The notes beneath the pieces are model-generated. The model saw only the letters and a program-made list of their open reading frames with translations. It did not search any database and was not told where the DNA came from. From the NCBI GenBank assembly GCA_021777475.1, contig JAJYDM010000014.1, positions 1 to 37,124 of the forward strand: 37,124 bases of DNA, written 5' to 3'. This document shows, one piece after another, positions 1 to 8,415 of the stretch. The DNA is from Actinomycetes bacterium (GTDB lineage: Bacteria > Actinomycetota > Acidimicrobiia > Acidimicrobiales > Acidimicrobiaceae). Position numbers and translations under genes: made by a program. The stretch's first letter is position 1. Each line of letters begins with the position of its first letter.

Positions 1-107
1 CGCACAGAAGGTTCCAGAGATTTCAGCCAGTCCCGTGGACGCAGCGACCGCTATGGCGGCGAAGGCCGTCCTCCCCGTGAGCGCACAGAAGGTTCCAGAG
101 ATTTCAG
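1..107 (+). repeat. 81-bp period direct repeat inside the TPR gene
   Basis: Bases 1-26 and 82-107 are identical (starting CGCACAGAAGGTTCC). The period is 81 bp, or 27 codons, so the reading frame is preserved and RTEGSRDF recurs. The second copy diverges after base 107. Because the first copy begins exactly at the window edge, further copies may lie to the left. Confidence 0.85.
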
Positions 108-1005
108 GAAATCAAGAGAGCCTTCAAGAGAGTCTTCGCCAAGGGGAGATAAAGGTCGGTCAGTCCGTATTCCAAAGACGTGGGGAGCTCTTTCGCGTAG
201 GGGAGCTGTCAAGGCCGTTGATTTCAGAGAGGATAGAAATGTAGGTGACTTCTCAAGATCACGCACAACCCAGCCACCTGCGCCATTCGTACCAGAGGGA
301 TTTCTGCAAGTAGATGAGGCCGAGCCTACTGCTAAGGCAGCAGGCTCTAATTCACGCAAAGCTCCAGCGCGCGTACGTGCGGTGAATGAGGTGATTGATA
401 AAGAGATCACTCGCACCATGACGGCTGCAAAAAGGACCAAACTGCAGCGTCTCTTTGCTTCCGCTGTGGAGTCATACGAAAAGGACCGTTACCAAGAGGC
501 TAAACGCATGTTGGAAGAGGTGCTCACCGTCGCTCCTGACTCGTTGTCAACTCAGGAGCTGTATGGGCTGGCCTTATACCGCCTAGGTCAATGGAGTGCC
601 TGCGTCAAGGTACTTGAAAGCTTTAGCGATAAATCTGGCTCGTTTGATCAGTATCCCGTTATCGCAGATTCCTACAGGGCACTTAAACGCTACAAGGATG
701 TCGACCGGATATGGACTGAGCTGGCAGCAGCGTCACCCTCCGCCGAAGTCATGGGCGAGGGCCGGATCGTCATCGCAGGCGCAGCAGCCGATCAAGGAAA
801 TCTGTCCAAAGCTATTTCAATTTTGGAGCGTTCGCTTGCGGTGAGGAGAAAGCCAAGATTTGTTGACCTGCGTCAGTGGTACGTATTGGCAGACCTGTAC
901 GAGCGGGCAGGTGAAATTAGCCATGCAAGATCATTATTTTCTCGAATTATCGAGCATGATGCTGATTTTTTTGATGTGGCGGAGAGACTGTCTGATCTAG
1001 GCTAG
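1..1005 (+). CDS. TPR-like protein with Arg/Ser/Gly-rich N-terminal region (5' end outside window)
   Basis: The reading frame is open from the first base of the window, so only the C-terminal 334 codons are present and the start is outside. The first ~55 residues are a basic low-complexity region (RTEGSRDF appears twice, with RGRSDR and RESSPRGDKG nearby), followed by a Pro/Ala-rich linker to about residue 125. The rest is alpha-helical with tetratricopeptide-like pairs, for example LFASAVESYEKDRYQEAKRM and LYGLALYRLGQWSACVKVLE, then ADLYERAGEISHARSLFSRI near the end. TPR proteins are generally protein-protein scaffolds, but the partner is not visible here. The basic tail could bind nucleic acid or be purely disordered. 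Calling only the later ATG/GTG-started part (from about 382) would miss the tail. The gene is read in the same direction as the aldolase that follows after 82 bases. Confidence 0.8.
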   Translation, partial: RTEGSRDFSQSRGRSDRYGGEGRPPRERTEGSRDFRKSREPSRESSPRGDKGRSVRIPKTWGALSRRGAVKAVDFREDRNVGDFSRSRTTQPPAPFVPEGFLQVDEAEPTAKAAGSNSRKAPARVRAVNEVIDKEITRTMTAAKRTKLQRLFASAVESYEKDRYQEAKRMLEEVLTVAPDSLSTQELYGLALYRLGQWSACVKVLESFSDKSGSFDQYPVIADSYRALKRYKDVDRIWTELAAASPSAEVMGEGRIVIAGAAADQGNLSKAISILERSLAVRRKPRFVDLRQWYVLADLYERAGEISHARSLFSRIIEHDADFFDVAERLSDLG

Positions 1006-1075
1006 GTGCGTCAAACTTGTACGTTCGAGGCCCTGAGGTTGTCGAGCGACCTGCGTATTTTGTGGGTGATTCCAT

Positions 1076-1081
1076 AAGGAG
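1076..1081 (+). promoter_or_regulatory. Ribosome binding site that decides the aldolase start
   Basis: AAGGAG abuts the ATG at 1082 with no spacer but lies 6 bases before the in-frame GTG at 1088. The GTG is therefore the more likely start. Confidence 0.6.
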
Positions 1082-1087
1082 ATGGCA

Positions 1088-2143
1088 GTGGGTATTGATC
1101 TGGAGCAGCTTCTTGGTGATGAGTCGAAGACCCTTTTGTCACACAATTGCGACACGGTTAAGTCAAACGAACTGACTTTACCAGGTCCGGATTTTGTGGA
1201 TAGGGTTTTTCTGGATACGGATCGGCCGATACAAGCCATAAAGTCGCTTGCGCAGCTTTACAACACAGGCAGACTCGCTGGCACGGGATATTTGTCAATC
1301 TTGCCTGTTGACCAGGGAATCGAACATTCCGCAGCAGCCTCTTTTGCCAAGAACCCCACGTATTTTGACCCGAAGAACCTTATTGAACTGGCGCTTGACG
1401 CACAGTGTTCGGCAATTGCGACGACCCTTGGCGGGTTGGGGATTGTCGCCAGGCGTTATGCCCACAGGATTCCCTTTATCGTGAAGATTAATCACAACGA
1501 GCTGCTAACCTATCCCGCCAAGGCGGATCAGATCATGTTCAGTTCTGTTCGGCAGGCCCTGGATCTTGGTGCTTCCGGAATTGGAGCAACCGTATACTTT
1601 GGTTCTGACGGGGCTACCAGGCAGATTCAGGAGGTGTCGGCCGCATTTGCCGAGGCACACCGCCTTGGCATGTTCACCGTTCTCTGGTGCTACCTGAGGA
1701 ATCCTGCATTCAAGACGGATTTGGCGGATTACCACGTTGCCGCAGACCTGACTGGTCAGGCCAATCACCTTGGAGTCACCATCGAGGCGGATCTAATCAA
1801 ACAAAAGCTGCCGGAGACTAACGGCGGATACAATGCCCTGAAATTCGGCCGGACCGATAAGCTCGTCTACGAAAAGTTGACTACCGACCACCCTGTCGAT
1901 CTTACGAGATGGCAGGTGGTGAACTGCTATGCGGGACGTATCGGGCTGATCAACTCTGGTGGCGAGTCAAAGGGCGAATCGGATCTGGCTGAAGTAGTTC
2001 GCACCGCCGTCATCAATAAGCGGGCCGGAGGGCAGGGACTGATAGTTGGTCGCAAGGCGTTTCAGCGTTCGCGTGCCGAAGGAGTGGCTCTCATCCAGGC
2101 AATTCAGGATGTATATCTTGACCAATCGGTCACCATTGCTTAG
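1088..2143 (+). CDS. fbaB: Class I fructose-bisphosphate aldolase (FbaB/DhnA type)
   Basis: Predicted to cleave or form fructose-1,6-bisphosphate through a lysine Schiff base without metal, in cytoplasmic glycolysis/gluconeogenesis. The length (about 351 residues) fits the bacterial FbaB group. Visible family features are [12 protein letters not shown] near residue 72, [12 protein letters not shown] near 130, and the Schiff-base candidate lysine in [11 protein letters not shown] near 235-242. The C-terminal barrel strands are [16 protein letters not shown] and [14 protein letters not shown]. An ATG lies two codons upstream of the chosen GTG but sits directly against the Shine-Dalgarno. The gene converges on the DUF1015 gene with a 56-base gap that holds only a T-run. 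Together with the pentose phosphate genes at 12-16 kb it gives the window a central-carbon theme. The family call is firm; the exact start is less so. Confidence 0.92.
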   Translation: MGIDLEQLLGDESKTLLSHNCDTVKSNELTLPGPDFVDRVFLDTDRPIQAIKSLAQLYNTGRLAGTGYLSILPVDQGIEHSAAASFAKNPTYFDPKNLIELALDAQCSAIATTLGGLGIVARRYAHRIPFIVKINHNELLTYPAKADQIMFSSVRQALDLGASGIGATVYFGSDGATRQIQEVSAAFAEAHRLGMFTVLWCYLRNPAFKTDLADYHVAADLTGQANHLGVTIEADLIKQKLPETNGGYNALKFGRTDKLVYEKLTTDHPVDLTRWQVVNCYAGRIGLINSGGESKGESDLAEVVRTAVINKRAGGQGLIVGRKAFQRSRAEGVALIQAIQDVYLDQSVTIA

Positions 2144-2199
2144 CGATCGAAATGAGATGCTGTGGCCTTAAGTTTTTTTGAGTGAGGACAGTCTGGATT

Positions 2200-3306
2200 T
2201 TAGAGGTGGAGCCGATCTCCGAATATGAGCCCGGGCAGTGGTTTAGGGTAGAACATAGTTGATTTGGGAGGTAGTGGGCTCTTGCTGAGTGCTGCCAGTC
2301 GGATCTGGTCAAGGGTCAGAGGTCGGTTAACCAATCCTATCTTGGTTGGATCGGAATTGACCCGTTCTCTCAGTTTCTCGATGTCGGTGAAGTACTGAGT
2401 TGATCTTGCCCCCACCACCTTGGCGATCGTTTGGGACAATACTGCGTCATTTGTCTGCTTGTCTCCATCGAATTGGTTGACCGTGAAGGCGCTTTTGCGA
2501 AAGAGCACAACCAGCGCATGGGCATCATGAAAGGAGGTATCTGAAGTATTCCCGTACCGCTTGACATTGAAGTTTTGCTGGAGCCTCGTCATGACTTCGT
2601 CATTTTCCAGCTGTGTCTTGAAACACCTGTGGATCGGACGGATTTCAGCTTGCAACGAGTCAAAGTCGGTCACAAAGCAGGGTAGTCGAACGGTGTTTCC
2701 GGTATGTGCCATTGCGAGCCTCTTGTAGGCCCGCGCGATCCTGTGGTGGCCGTCGGCAATGATGAGTTGGGAATGCCCAACGGCGGATTTGATTCTAAGC
2801 TGATCTTCTTTTGCGGTTATCTGCCAAATTTTGTGGGTTGTTCCGGAGCCGTCAATCACCGATGAGAGGCTTTGCCCCCTTTTAATTGTGTCAGCTTTGA
2901 TCAAATTTTGAATTGAGATTCCCCAGACTGGCCCAGTTCCTGGCCGAGAGATTGTCGAGTTGAAGTCGTCAGAGGTCATTTCAGTTCCAGAGGCAATGGT
3001 ATGCTCGTGTGCCAGAAGATGGTCGCTCGAAGATGGGTCCACGTTGTTAGCATAGAAATCCGGAGAATGGTGATCGGAATGGCTCAGCTCAAGTATTCCA
3101 AAGACACCTTCAAACTGCCGTAAATTTCCGCTGAGGTCCCGGAAAACCATCTGATAAAGGTAGAAACCGATGTCCTTATCACGAACCAGTTCTCCGAGTA
3201 CGGGCAGTACTGGGGGCGAAGCGAGCTTTTCGGGGCCCACAATTGTTGTGTCATAGCGGTATGATGCCAGTGGCATGAATCTGTGCAAGGAACTTTGCTT
3301 CCACAT
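2200..3306 (-). CDS. DUF1015 family protein (ParB/SerK-like fold candidate)
   Basis: A 368-residue protein matching the DUF1015 family by two signatures: IIADGHHRIARAYKRL in the middle, and the C-terminal PPKSTMFYPKPLPGLIF. The ADGHHR motif is also found in ParB/sulfiredoxin-fold kinases such as archaeal ADP-dependent serine kinase, so a phosphotransfer or nucleotide-dependent role is conceivable. No function is established for bacterial members to my knowledge. The gene is divergent from the HAD phosphatase, with only about 62 bases between their likely starts. No Shine-Dalgarno precedes the ATG; a TATAAA box lies 9 bases upstream instead, which suggests a leaderless mRNA. The family call is confident, the function is unknown. 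Confidence 0.85.
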   Translation of the reverse strand: MWKQSSLHRFMPLASYRYDTTIVGPEKLASPPVLPVLGELVRDKDIGFYLYQMVFRDLSGNLRQFEGVFGILELSHSDHHSPDFYANNVDPSSSDHLLAHEHTIASGTEMTSDDFNSTISRPGTGPVWGISIQNLIKADTIKRGQSLSSVIDGSGTTHKIWQITAKEDQLRIKSAVGHSQLIIADGHHRIARAYKRLAMAHTGNTVRLPCFVTDFDSLQAEIRPIHRCFKTQLENDEVMTRLQQNFNVKRYGNTSDTSFHDAHALVVLFRKSAFTVNQFDGDKQTNDAVLSQTIAKVVGARSTQYFTDIEKLRERVNSDPTKIGLVNRPLTLDQIRLAALSKSPLPPKSTMFYPKPLPGLIFGDRLHL

Positions 3307-3315
3307 AGTGTTGAA

Positions 3316-3321
3316 TTTATA
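3316..3321 (-). promoter_or_regulatory. Candidate -10 box for a leaderless DUF1015 transcript
   Basis: On the minus strand TATAAA is followed by 9 bases and then the ATG. That would place the transcription start at or next to the start codon. No convincing -35 element or ribosome binding site is visible. Confidence 0.35.
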
Positions 3322-3368
3322 GATGAGAAGTTAGCATCTAGTTGATCGAAAAAGGTAGTGGAGTCGCT

Positions 3369-4154
3369 TTGAATTGGATTTTGGATTTAGATGGTGTCGT
3401 TTGGCGCGGCAATCAGATAATTGAAGGATCTTCTGAGGCGATCCAACGTTTAAACGCACTGGGGCAGAGTGTTTATTTCGTAACAAACAACTCTCTGCTC
3501 ACTCCGTCTGAGTACGTGTTGAAGATGGACTCATTTGGAATAATTGCCGAGGAGAAGCGGATTTTCACTTCGGGGATGGCTGCTGCGTCGATGCTTGAAC
3601 CAAGTGACAAGGTTTATCTGATTGGTGGTGGAAACGGCCTTCGGGAGGCTGTCGAGAGTCGTGGAATTGAGCTGGTTGATGATCCGGATGCGGTCGACGC
3701 AGTGGTTCTCGGATGGGATCCCGGGATCACCTTTGAGAAGATAACTCTGGCGATGAGGGCCATCAGGGGAGGAGCTCGCTACATTGCTACCAACGCCGAT
3801 CCAACCTATCCAAACCCAGATGGGCTTTTGCCTGGTACTGGTTGTCTTGCGGCCGCAGTCTCGATCGCAGCGGGTGTCGAGCCCCTGTACGCAGGAAAAC
3901 CCAATCCAGCAATTGTTTCTCTGATTAAACCTTTTCTTTCCGGAGATGACGTGATGGTTGGAGACCGGCTGACTACTGATGGTAAGTTTGCACGGGTGCT
4001 TGGAGTCCATTTCGGCTTGGTCTTGACTGGCGTGAATGAGCCTTACAGCTCCTCTGACGTCGCGCAATCAACTACCATTTCGAAGAACCTTTTATCCCTA
4101 GTGACGATATTCAAAGAAATGGCTGAGTTGCCTAATGGTGACTTCACCAGGTAG
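3369..4154 (+). CDS. HAD superfamily IIA hydrolase (NagD/phosphoglycolate phosphatase-like)
   Basis: About 262 residues. All four HAD motifs are present: DLDGVVW (motif I, nucleophile Asp and DxD), VTNNS (motif II), the lysine in YAGKPNP (motif III), and GDRLTTDGKFAR (motif IV). The IIA cap lies between motifs II and III. Relatives dephosphorylate small phosphoesters such as 2-phosphoglycolate, nucleotides or 4-nitrophenyl phosphate; the substrate here cannot be read from sequence. The TTG at 3369 is chosen because GGAG ends 5 bases upstream and the HAD motif starts almost immediately. An in-frame TTG at 3342 has no ribosome binding site. The downstream oxidoreductase may be co-transcribed, with about 30 bases between them. 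Confidence 0.88.
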   Translation: MNWILDLDGVVWRGNQIIEGSSEAIQRLNALGQSVYFVTNNSLLTPSEYVLKMDSFGIIAEEKRIFTSGMAAASMLEPSDKVYLIGGGNGLREAVESRGIELVDDPDAVDAVVLGWDPGITFEKITLAMRAIRGGARYIATNADPTYPNPDGLLPGTGCLAAAVSIAAGVEPLYAGKPNPAIVSLIKPFLSGDDVMVGDRLTTDGKFARVLGVHFGLVLTGVNEPYSSSDVAQSTTISKNLLSLVTIFKEMAELPNGDFTR

Positions 4155-4184
4155 CGGGTAGACGTGACTCTGGGAGGGATTCAT

Positions 4185-5189
4185 ATGAAGACTAAAGAGG
4201 TTGTTCTCCTCAAGCGGCCCATCGGAGCACCCGTTCTTACCGATTTTGGAATACGGGAGGCCGATGTGGACGGTCCGGACGATAGCGAAGTTCTTGTCAG
4301 GGTTCTCTGGCTTTCGGTCGATCCTTATATGCGCGGGCGGATGAGCGGGGTTAAGTCCTATATTGCGCCATTCGAAGAGGATAAACCTCTAAACGGTGGC
4401 GGTATCGGGCAGGTAATAGCATCCAGAGTGCCATCGCTCAAGACCGGGGACTTCGTCCTTGGAAATTTCACATGGAGCGAATATGATACGATACCCGGTT
4501 CGCACCTTCAGAAGCTGGACGCCGATCAGGCCCCACTATCTGCGCATCTGGGAGTTTTGGGAATGCCCGGCTTAACCGCATTTGTCGGCCTAAGGAGAAT
4601 CGGCGGACTCAAGCCCTCCGACACGGTGTTCATTTCTGCAGCGGCGGGTGCTGTTGGTTCGGTAGCCGGCCAGATCGCGAAGTTATCGGGTGCAACGGTA
4701 ATTGGTTCGGCTGGTTCCGATGAGAAAGTCGCCTCTATTCTGGCAAAAGGTTTCGATCGCGCCTTCAATTATAAAAAGGTATCGGTTTCCCAGGCTCTCA
4801 GGGAGGCTGCGCCAGACGGGTTGGACCTGTACTTTGACAATGTCGGCGGCGAGCATCTTCATGGGGCTATTGCCCATATGGCCAATTTCGGACGAATAGT
4901 CATGTGTGGTGCAATTTCCCAGTACAACCTTACCAAGCCGGCACCTGGGCCGTCCAACCTGTCGCTGGTGGTATCTCGAAGGTTGACAGTTAAGGGCTTC
5001 ATAGTCTCTGATCACAACGATCTGCAGGAGTCTTTTCTTGCCGAGGCAACCGGTTGGATAAGACATGGCAAGCTGGTTTACGACGAGACAATAAGAAATG
5101 GTCTTGAGTCAGCACCCATGGCCTTCATTGAACTTTTGGAAGGGGCAAATTTAGGGAAGATGCTTGTCAAGGTGGCGGAGCCGGTCTAG
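4185..5189 (+). CDS. NADP-dependent zinc-free MDR oxidoreductase (CurA/leukotriene B4 dehydrogenase-like)
   Basis: A medium-chain dehydrogenase/reductase of about 334 residues. Early markers are VLWLSVDPYMRGRM and GGGIGQV. The Rossmann nucleotide site is FISAAAGAVGSVAGQIAKL, followed by GSAGSDEKV and DLYFDNVGGEHL, and the protein ends in GKMLVKV. There is no Cys/His zinc ligand set, as expected for this subgroup, which reduces double bonds of enals, enones or prostaglandin-like substrates with NADPH. The physiological substrate is not known. The ATG at 4185 is chosen over the in-frame GTG at 4164 because GGGAGGG lies 6 bases before it (4172-4178). Confidence 0.88.
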   Translation: MKTKEVVLLKRPIGAPVLTDFGIREADVDGPDDSEVLVRVLWLSVDPYMRGRMSGVKSYIAPFEEDKPLNGGGIGQVIASRVPSLKTGDFVLGNFTWSEYDTIPGSHLQKLDADQAPLSAHLGVLGMPGLTAFVGLRRIGGLKPSDTVFISAAAGAVGSVAGQIAKLSGATVIGSAGSDEKVASILAKGFDRAFNYKKVSVSQALREAAPDGLDLYFDNVGGEHLHGAIAHMANFGRIVMCGAISQYNLTKPAPGPSNLSLVVSRRLTVKGFIVSDHNDLQESFLAEATGWIRHGKLVYDETIRNGLESAPMAFIELLEGANLGKMLVKVAEPV

Positions 5190-5272
5190 CCGCAGTTAGA
5201 CCTCGCGAATGTGGCGCAGGCGGGTTGGTGCTGGTCCGCAGAAATGCACTTGGATCTGGCTTGATCAGGTGG

Positions 5273-5308
5273 AATCTAAGAGAAATCTAATTGTTGGCTA
5301 ACCTTAGA
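5273..5308. promoter_or_regulatory. Candidate OmpR-type operator upstream of the two-component operon
   Basis: AATCTAA occurs at 5273-5279 and again at 5284-5290, a period of 11 bases as used by OmpR/PhoB-type dimers. CTTAGA at 5303-5308 is the inverted copy of TCTAAG at 5275-5280. The block lies about 50 bases before the Ser/Thr-rich gene that leads into the kinase and regulator, so autoregulation is an inference. Confidence 0.35.
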
Positions 5309-5358
5309 CTTGATGTTGGGTTGTGAGAATAGATCAGTCGAGGGTGCGGGAGATCGCC

Positions 5359-5934
5359 ATGTCCTATAAATCAGTTCTGCCGCTCAGGCTAGTGTGGCTT
5401 GGCGCCGGGTTGATGGCTATGGTAAGTCTCTATATTGCCTTTTCTGGTTATGGAGTACCGGGGGGAACACAGGCTAACTCCGTGGAGCCAAGCGTGGCGA
5501 TATTGTCCAAGCCGGTGACCTCGACCATGTTGTCTTCGTTACCCTCTGGCACCGGTTCAGCTGGTGCTGCTAGCAAGCTCATCGAGATCACGTCGTCTTC
5601 CCCGGTTCTCAATTATGCGGAAGATTCAAGACAGCTAACCGAGGTTAAAACCACTGACAGCGCCGCAGTTTCGGAAGACTCGTCCACTAGTACTACAGCA
5701 GCTTCGGCTTCAGCGACAGCTGGATCTGAGAATAAAAACACTGAGATGAGTCCCGTAACCACCCAAGTCAGTGGAGGCTCCTCAAACGACGTACACTCGG
5801 TGTCGCCGACGCAGCCATCGTCGACCGACCAGACTTCGCCGATAGCATCATCTACAACGACAACCACAACTACAACATCAGCCACTGTGGTTAGAAGCGA
5901 CGGGGGAGCCTCCAAGTCCGGTGATGATAATTAG
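5359..5934 (+). CDS. Ser/Thr-rich membrane-anchored protein of unknown function
   Basis: Not recognised as a family. About 191 residues: a short positive N-terminus (MSYKSVLPLR), one membrane segment (VWLGAGLMAMVSLYIAFSG), then an extracytoplasmic tail of Ser, Thr, Ala and Val with no cysteine and a run of consecutive threonines near the C-terminus. It is either a signal-anchored or secreted low-complexity protein, and possibly glycosylated. The ATG at 5359 is chosen because GGGAG lies 6 bases upstream; an in-frame GTG at 5323 would put extra residues before the positive cluster. The gene lies directly before the sensor kinase (111-base gap) and shares its strand, so it may be an accessory factor of that system. 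That link is inferred from position alone. Confidence 0.65.
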   Translation: MSYKSVLPLRLVWLGAGLMAMVSLYIAFSGYGVPGGTQANSVEPSVAILSKPVTSTMLSSLPSGTGSAGAASKLIEITSSSPVLNYAEDSRQLTEVKTTDSAAVSEDSSTSTTAASASATAGSENKNTEMSPVTTQVSGGSSNDVHSVSPTQPSSTDQTSPIASSTTTTTTTTSATVVRSDGGASKSGDDN

Positions 5935-6045
5935 GTGTCTGCTTTGGTACACGGTACGATACGGCGTTTAGAAGGCAGGCGGATTGACGGTGGCATGCGG
6001 CCGGGCGCGTCTGACACTACTTGCACCTTCGAGTCAGGGTAGCAA

Positions 6046-7464
6046 GTGTTGAAGCGCACACAAATTCGCACCCGTATTCTCTCAACTGTGACCCGGTTGA
6101 TGTTGATCTATGCCGTCATTTCCGCGGTAGCAATGGGTCTTGTTCTAACTCAGGTCATGAGGACATACGCGTCCCATGCCAAAAGCGTGATTATTTCTGA
6201 CCTCGGTGGGGAGGTGCCAGAATTTGCCAGTGCGGCCAATCTGCGGCCAGCCAATGAGGGTCTTTTCACCTTCGCGCGGGCGTATCTGGCCTCTCATATA
6301 GTCACCAATCAGCACATTTTATTCATTGATATATTCGGTAACACTGTGCTGGGATCTGCCAATTCATCTCAGGTTATCGGTCTGAAGGAAGTTTCTGCCT
6401 TCCTGGCCAATCCTCCTAAGTCGACTACCTTCCTTACGGAAAGTCTGAAGTCGACGCCATATCTTGTGATGGGGTCTCCGATCGTGGTCGGAGGAAAAGT
6501 CGTGGGATCGTTGGTTGGAGTGACAAGCCTCTTAGAGCTTCAGAAGCAAGAGGGTCAGGTCCTCCTGCTCGCCGGAATGGAAGCCCTAGTGGCTCTGTTG
6601 TTTTCCATTGCCGCTGGATATTTCCTATTGAGACGCGTCATGCGTGCAGTCGGCAAGGTGACCGAAACAGCCGTTGAAATATCCAGGGGGAACCTCGACA
6701 GGCGCATAGACTTTGGTGGCCAATCTGATGAGGTCGGTCGACTGGCCCTGGCATTCGACGAGATGATATCGCGTATCAGTCAAACCATGGACTCGCAACG
6801 CAGACTACTGGCGGATGTTTCTCATCAGTTGAAGACACCGCTAACCGTAATAAGGGGAAATCTCGAACTCATGAGTCGCAGCAAGGAGTTCGACAAGGCG
6901 GAGTTGGACGAGGTGATAGGGGTAGTCATTTCGGAGACTGATTACATGAAAACCATGATTGATGGTCTGCTGATGCTGGAACGGATGAACGAGGGCGGTT
7001 CGCTGAACGAAACCCAGGTAGATCTTAGGAGCTTCATTTCCGACGTTTTTACTAGCGCTCTTACTCTTGGCAAGAGAGAATGGCATCTTGGAGACGTCCC
7101 GGAGCTGTCAGTATGGATAGACGGACCAAAAGTCAGGGGCGCCTTGTTGAATCTGCTGGACAATGCCGAAAAGGCAACCGACGAAGCCGGCATGATCTCG
7201 CTTGAAGTCGTAATCAGCAACGGTTATTTGGACATGTCTGTGACTGATACCGGAGTTGGAATAGAACCTCAGCAACTTCACATGATTTTTGAGAGGTTTG
7301 AACGCGGAACAAGCCGCGACCAGAGGGGGGCTGGACTTGGTCTCGCAATCGTTGAGGCGGTGGCCAAGGCACACGAGGGTACGGTTAAGGTCGATTCAGT
7401 CCTTGGCGGTGGGAGTACATTCACAATGAGATTTCCGAGTACAAGGATCGTTAAAGGAAATTAG
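6046..7464 (+). CDS. Two-component sensor histidine kinase
   Basis: A 472-residue membrane kinase. TM1 spans about residues 14-36, followed by an extracytoplasmic sensing region of about 135 residues (PAS/Cache-like, with FIDIFGNTVLGS and VGGKVVGSLVG). TM2 spans about 172-195, then HAMP to about 250. The HisKA phosphorylation site is H260 in LLADVSHQLKTPLTVIRG. The HATPase has its N box at NLLDNAEKATD (N373), the G1 box DTGVGI (401-406), the F box IFERFERG, and the G2 box GAGLGLAIVEAV. It is an intact class I kinase that should phosphorylate the regulator 12 bases downstream. The signal is unknown. The start is GTG; a TTG is the next codon. Confidence 0.93.
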   Translation: MLKRTQIRTRILSTVTRLMLIYAVISAVAMGLVLTQVMRTYASHAKSVIISDLGGEVPEFASAANLRPANEGLFTFARAYLASHIVTNQHILFIDIFGNTVLGSANSSQVIGLKEVSAFLANPPKSTTFLTESLKSTPYLVMGSPIVVGGKVVGSLVGVTSLLELQKQEGQVLLLAGMEALVALLFSIAAGYFLLRRVMRAVGKVTETAVEISRGNLDRRIDFGGQSDEVGRLALAFDEMISRISQTMDSQRRLLADVSHQLKTPLTVIRGNLELMSRSKEFDKAELDEVIGVVISETDYMKTMIDGLLMLERMNEGGSLNETQVDLRSFISDVFTSALTLGKREWHLGDVPELSVWIDGPKVRGALLNLLDNAEKATDEAGMISLEVVISNGYLDMSVTDTGVGIEPQQLHMIFERFERGTSRDQRGAGLGLAIVEAVAKAHEGTVKVDSVLGGGSTFTMRFPSTRIVKGN

Positions 7465-7475
7465 GGAGATCGGGT

Positions 7476-8177
7476 ATGAACATCGTAATAGTTGAGGACG
7501 ATGTCAAGATTGCTAGCTTTTTAGCCAAAGGCTTGAAAGCTGAGGGATATGCCACAATGACGATTTCAGATGGTGACGAAGCTCTCAGGGTGGTTCCAGC
7601 CATGGGAAACGACGTTGATTTGGTCCTTTTGGATCTTTCTCTTCCCGGCAAAGATGGGAAGGTGGTACTGACCTCCTGGAGAGCGAAGAAGTTTAACCGC
7701 CCGGTCATCATCTTGACCGCAAGGGACGACACTACGGACAAAATCGATGGACTAGACGCCGGTGCTAACGATTACGTCACAAAACCTTTTTCATTTGCGG
7801 AGTTGCTGGCTCGCATTAGGGCAGCTCTGAGGGGCGCGGACCAGACCTCGGCCACCCTTCTACAGGTGCTGGACCTCAATTTGGACCTCGTGACGAAAGT
7901 TGCCTGGCGTGATGGCACCCGTATAGATCTGGCACCGAAGGAGTGGGCTTTGCTGGAGCTTTTCATGCGTAGCCCGAACCAGGTTCTTTCGAGAATGCAG
8001 ATTCTAAATCACGTGTGGGACTACTCTTTCGATCCTGGCAGCAACATCGTCGATGTTTACGTCGGTTATTTGCGCAAGAAGATAAATTTTTCTGGAAAGA
8101 CTGAACTGCTTCAGACTATCAGAGGAGCCGGTTACCGTTTTCTTCCCCCGCAATATCAGTCAGCGCCCTCGGTTTAA
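7476..8177 (+). CDS. OmpR-family response regulator
   Basis: 233 residues. The receiver domain has acidic residues EDD (7-9), phosphoacceptor D53 in VLLDLSLPG, T81 and K103 in YVTKPF. The C-terminal winged-helix domain (about 125-228) has APKEWALLELFMRSPNQVLS, VDVYVGYLRKKI and the closing IRGAGYRF. The ATG follows GGGAGA at a normal distance. All phosphotransfer residues are present. The gene is the second half of the kinase operon, and the 11-bp repeats at 5273-5290 are a candidate target. Confidence 0.94.
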   Translation: MNIVIVEDDVKIASFLAKGLKAEGYATMTISDGDEALRVVPAMGNDVDLVLLDLSLPGKDGKVVLTSWRAKKFNRPVIILTARDDTTDKIDGLDAGANDYVTKPFSFAELLARIRAALRGADQTSATLLQVLDLNLDLVTKVAWRDGTRIDLAPKEWALLELFMRSPNQVLSRMQILNHVWDYSFDPGSNIVDVYVGYLRKKINFSGKTELLQTIRGAGYRFLPPQYQSAPSV

Positions 8178-8186
8178 TATCGACAA

Positions 8187-8209
8187 GGAGTTGTCTGTAA
8201 ACCAACTCC
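8187..8209 (+). terminator. Possible hairpin after the two-component operon
   Basis: GGAGTTG (8187-8193) pairs with CAACTCC (8203-8209) around a 9-base loop, 10 bases after the regulator stop codon. No uninterrupted T-run follows, so termination is weakly supported. Confidence 0.35.
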
Positions 8210-8399
8210 CTTGTTGGCGGTGTAGATCTCGGTCGGTCCAGCAATCAGGGTCTGTAGACGTTGAAGCTTTCAAGGCTGCAATTCCCTTCCCTACGTAAGT
8301 AGGTCAAGACCGCTTGACATGGGCGGACGACATGGACTGATCGGAGACTGTTGGTTCCCACAATTGGTCTTTCTAATCCCAAGGACTGCTTCTCCTACT

Positions 8400-8415
8400 G
8401 GTACTACGCAGTACC
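8400..8415. repeat. Palindrome GGTACT-N4-AGTACC, copy 1
   Basis: GGTACT ACGC AGTACC, extended by one pair (T and A) to 7-bp arms at 8399-8416. The same arms and spacing recur at 22729-22744. Confidence 0.7.

Noticed and set aside
2144-2199. T-run between the aldolase and DUF1015 genes as a terminator
   Set aside because: No stem of useful length precedes the T-run.
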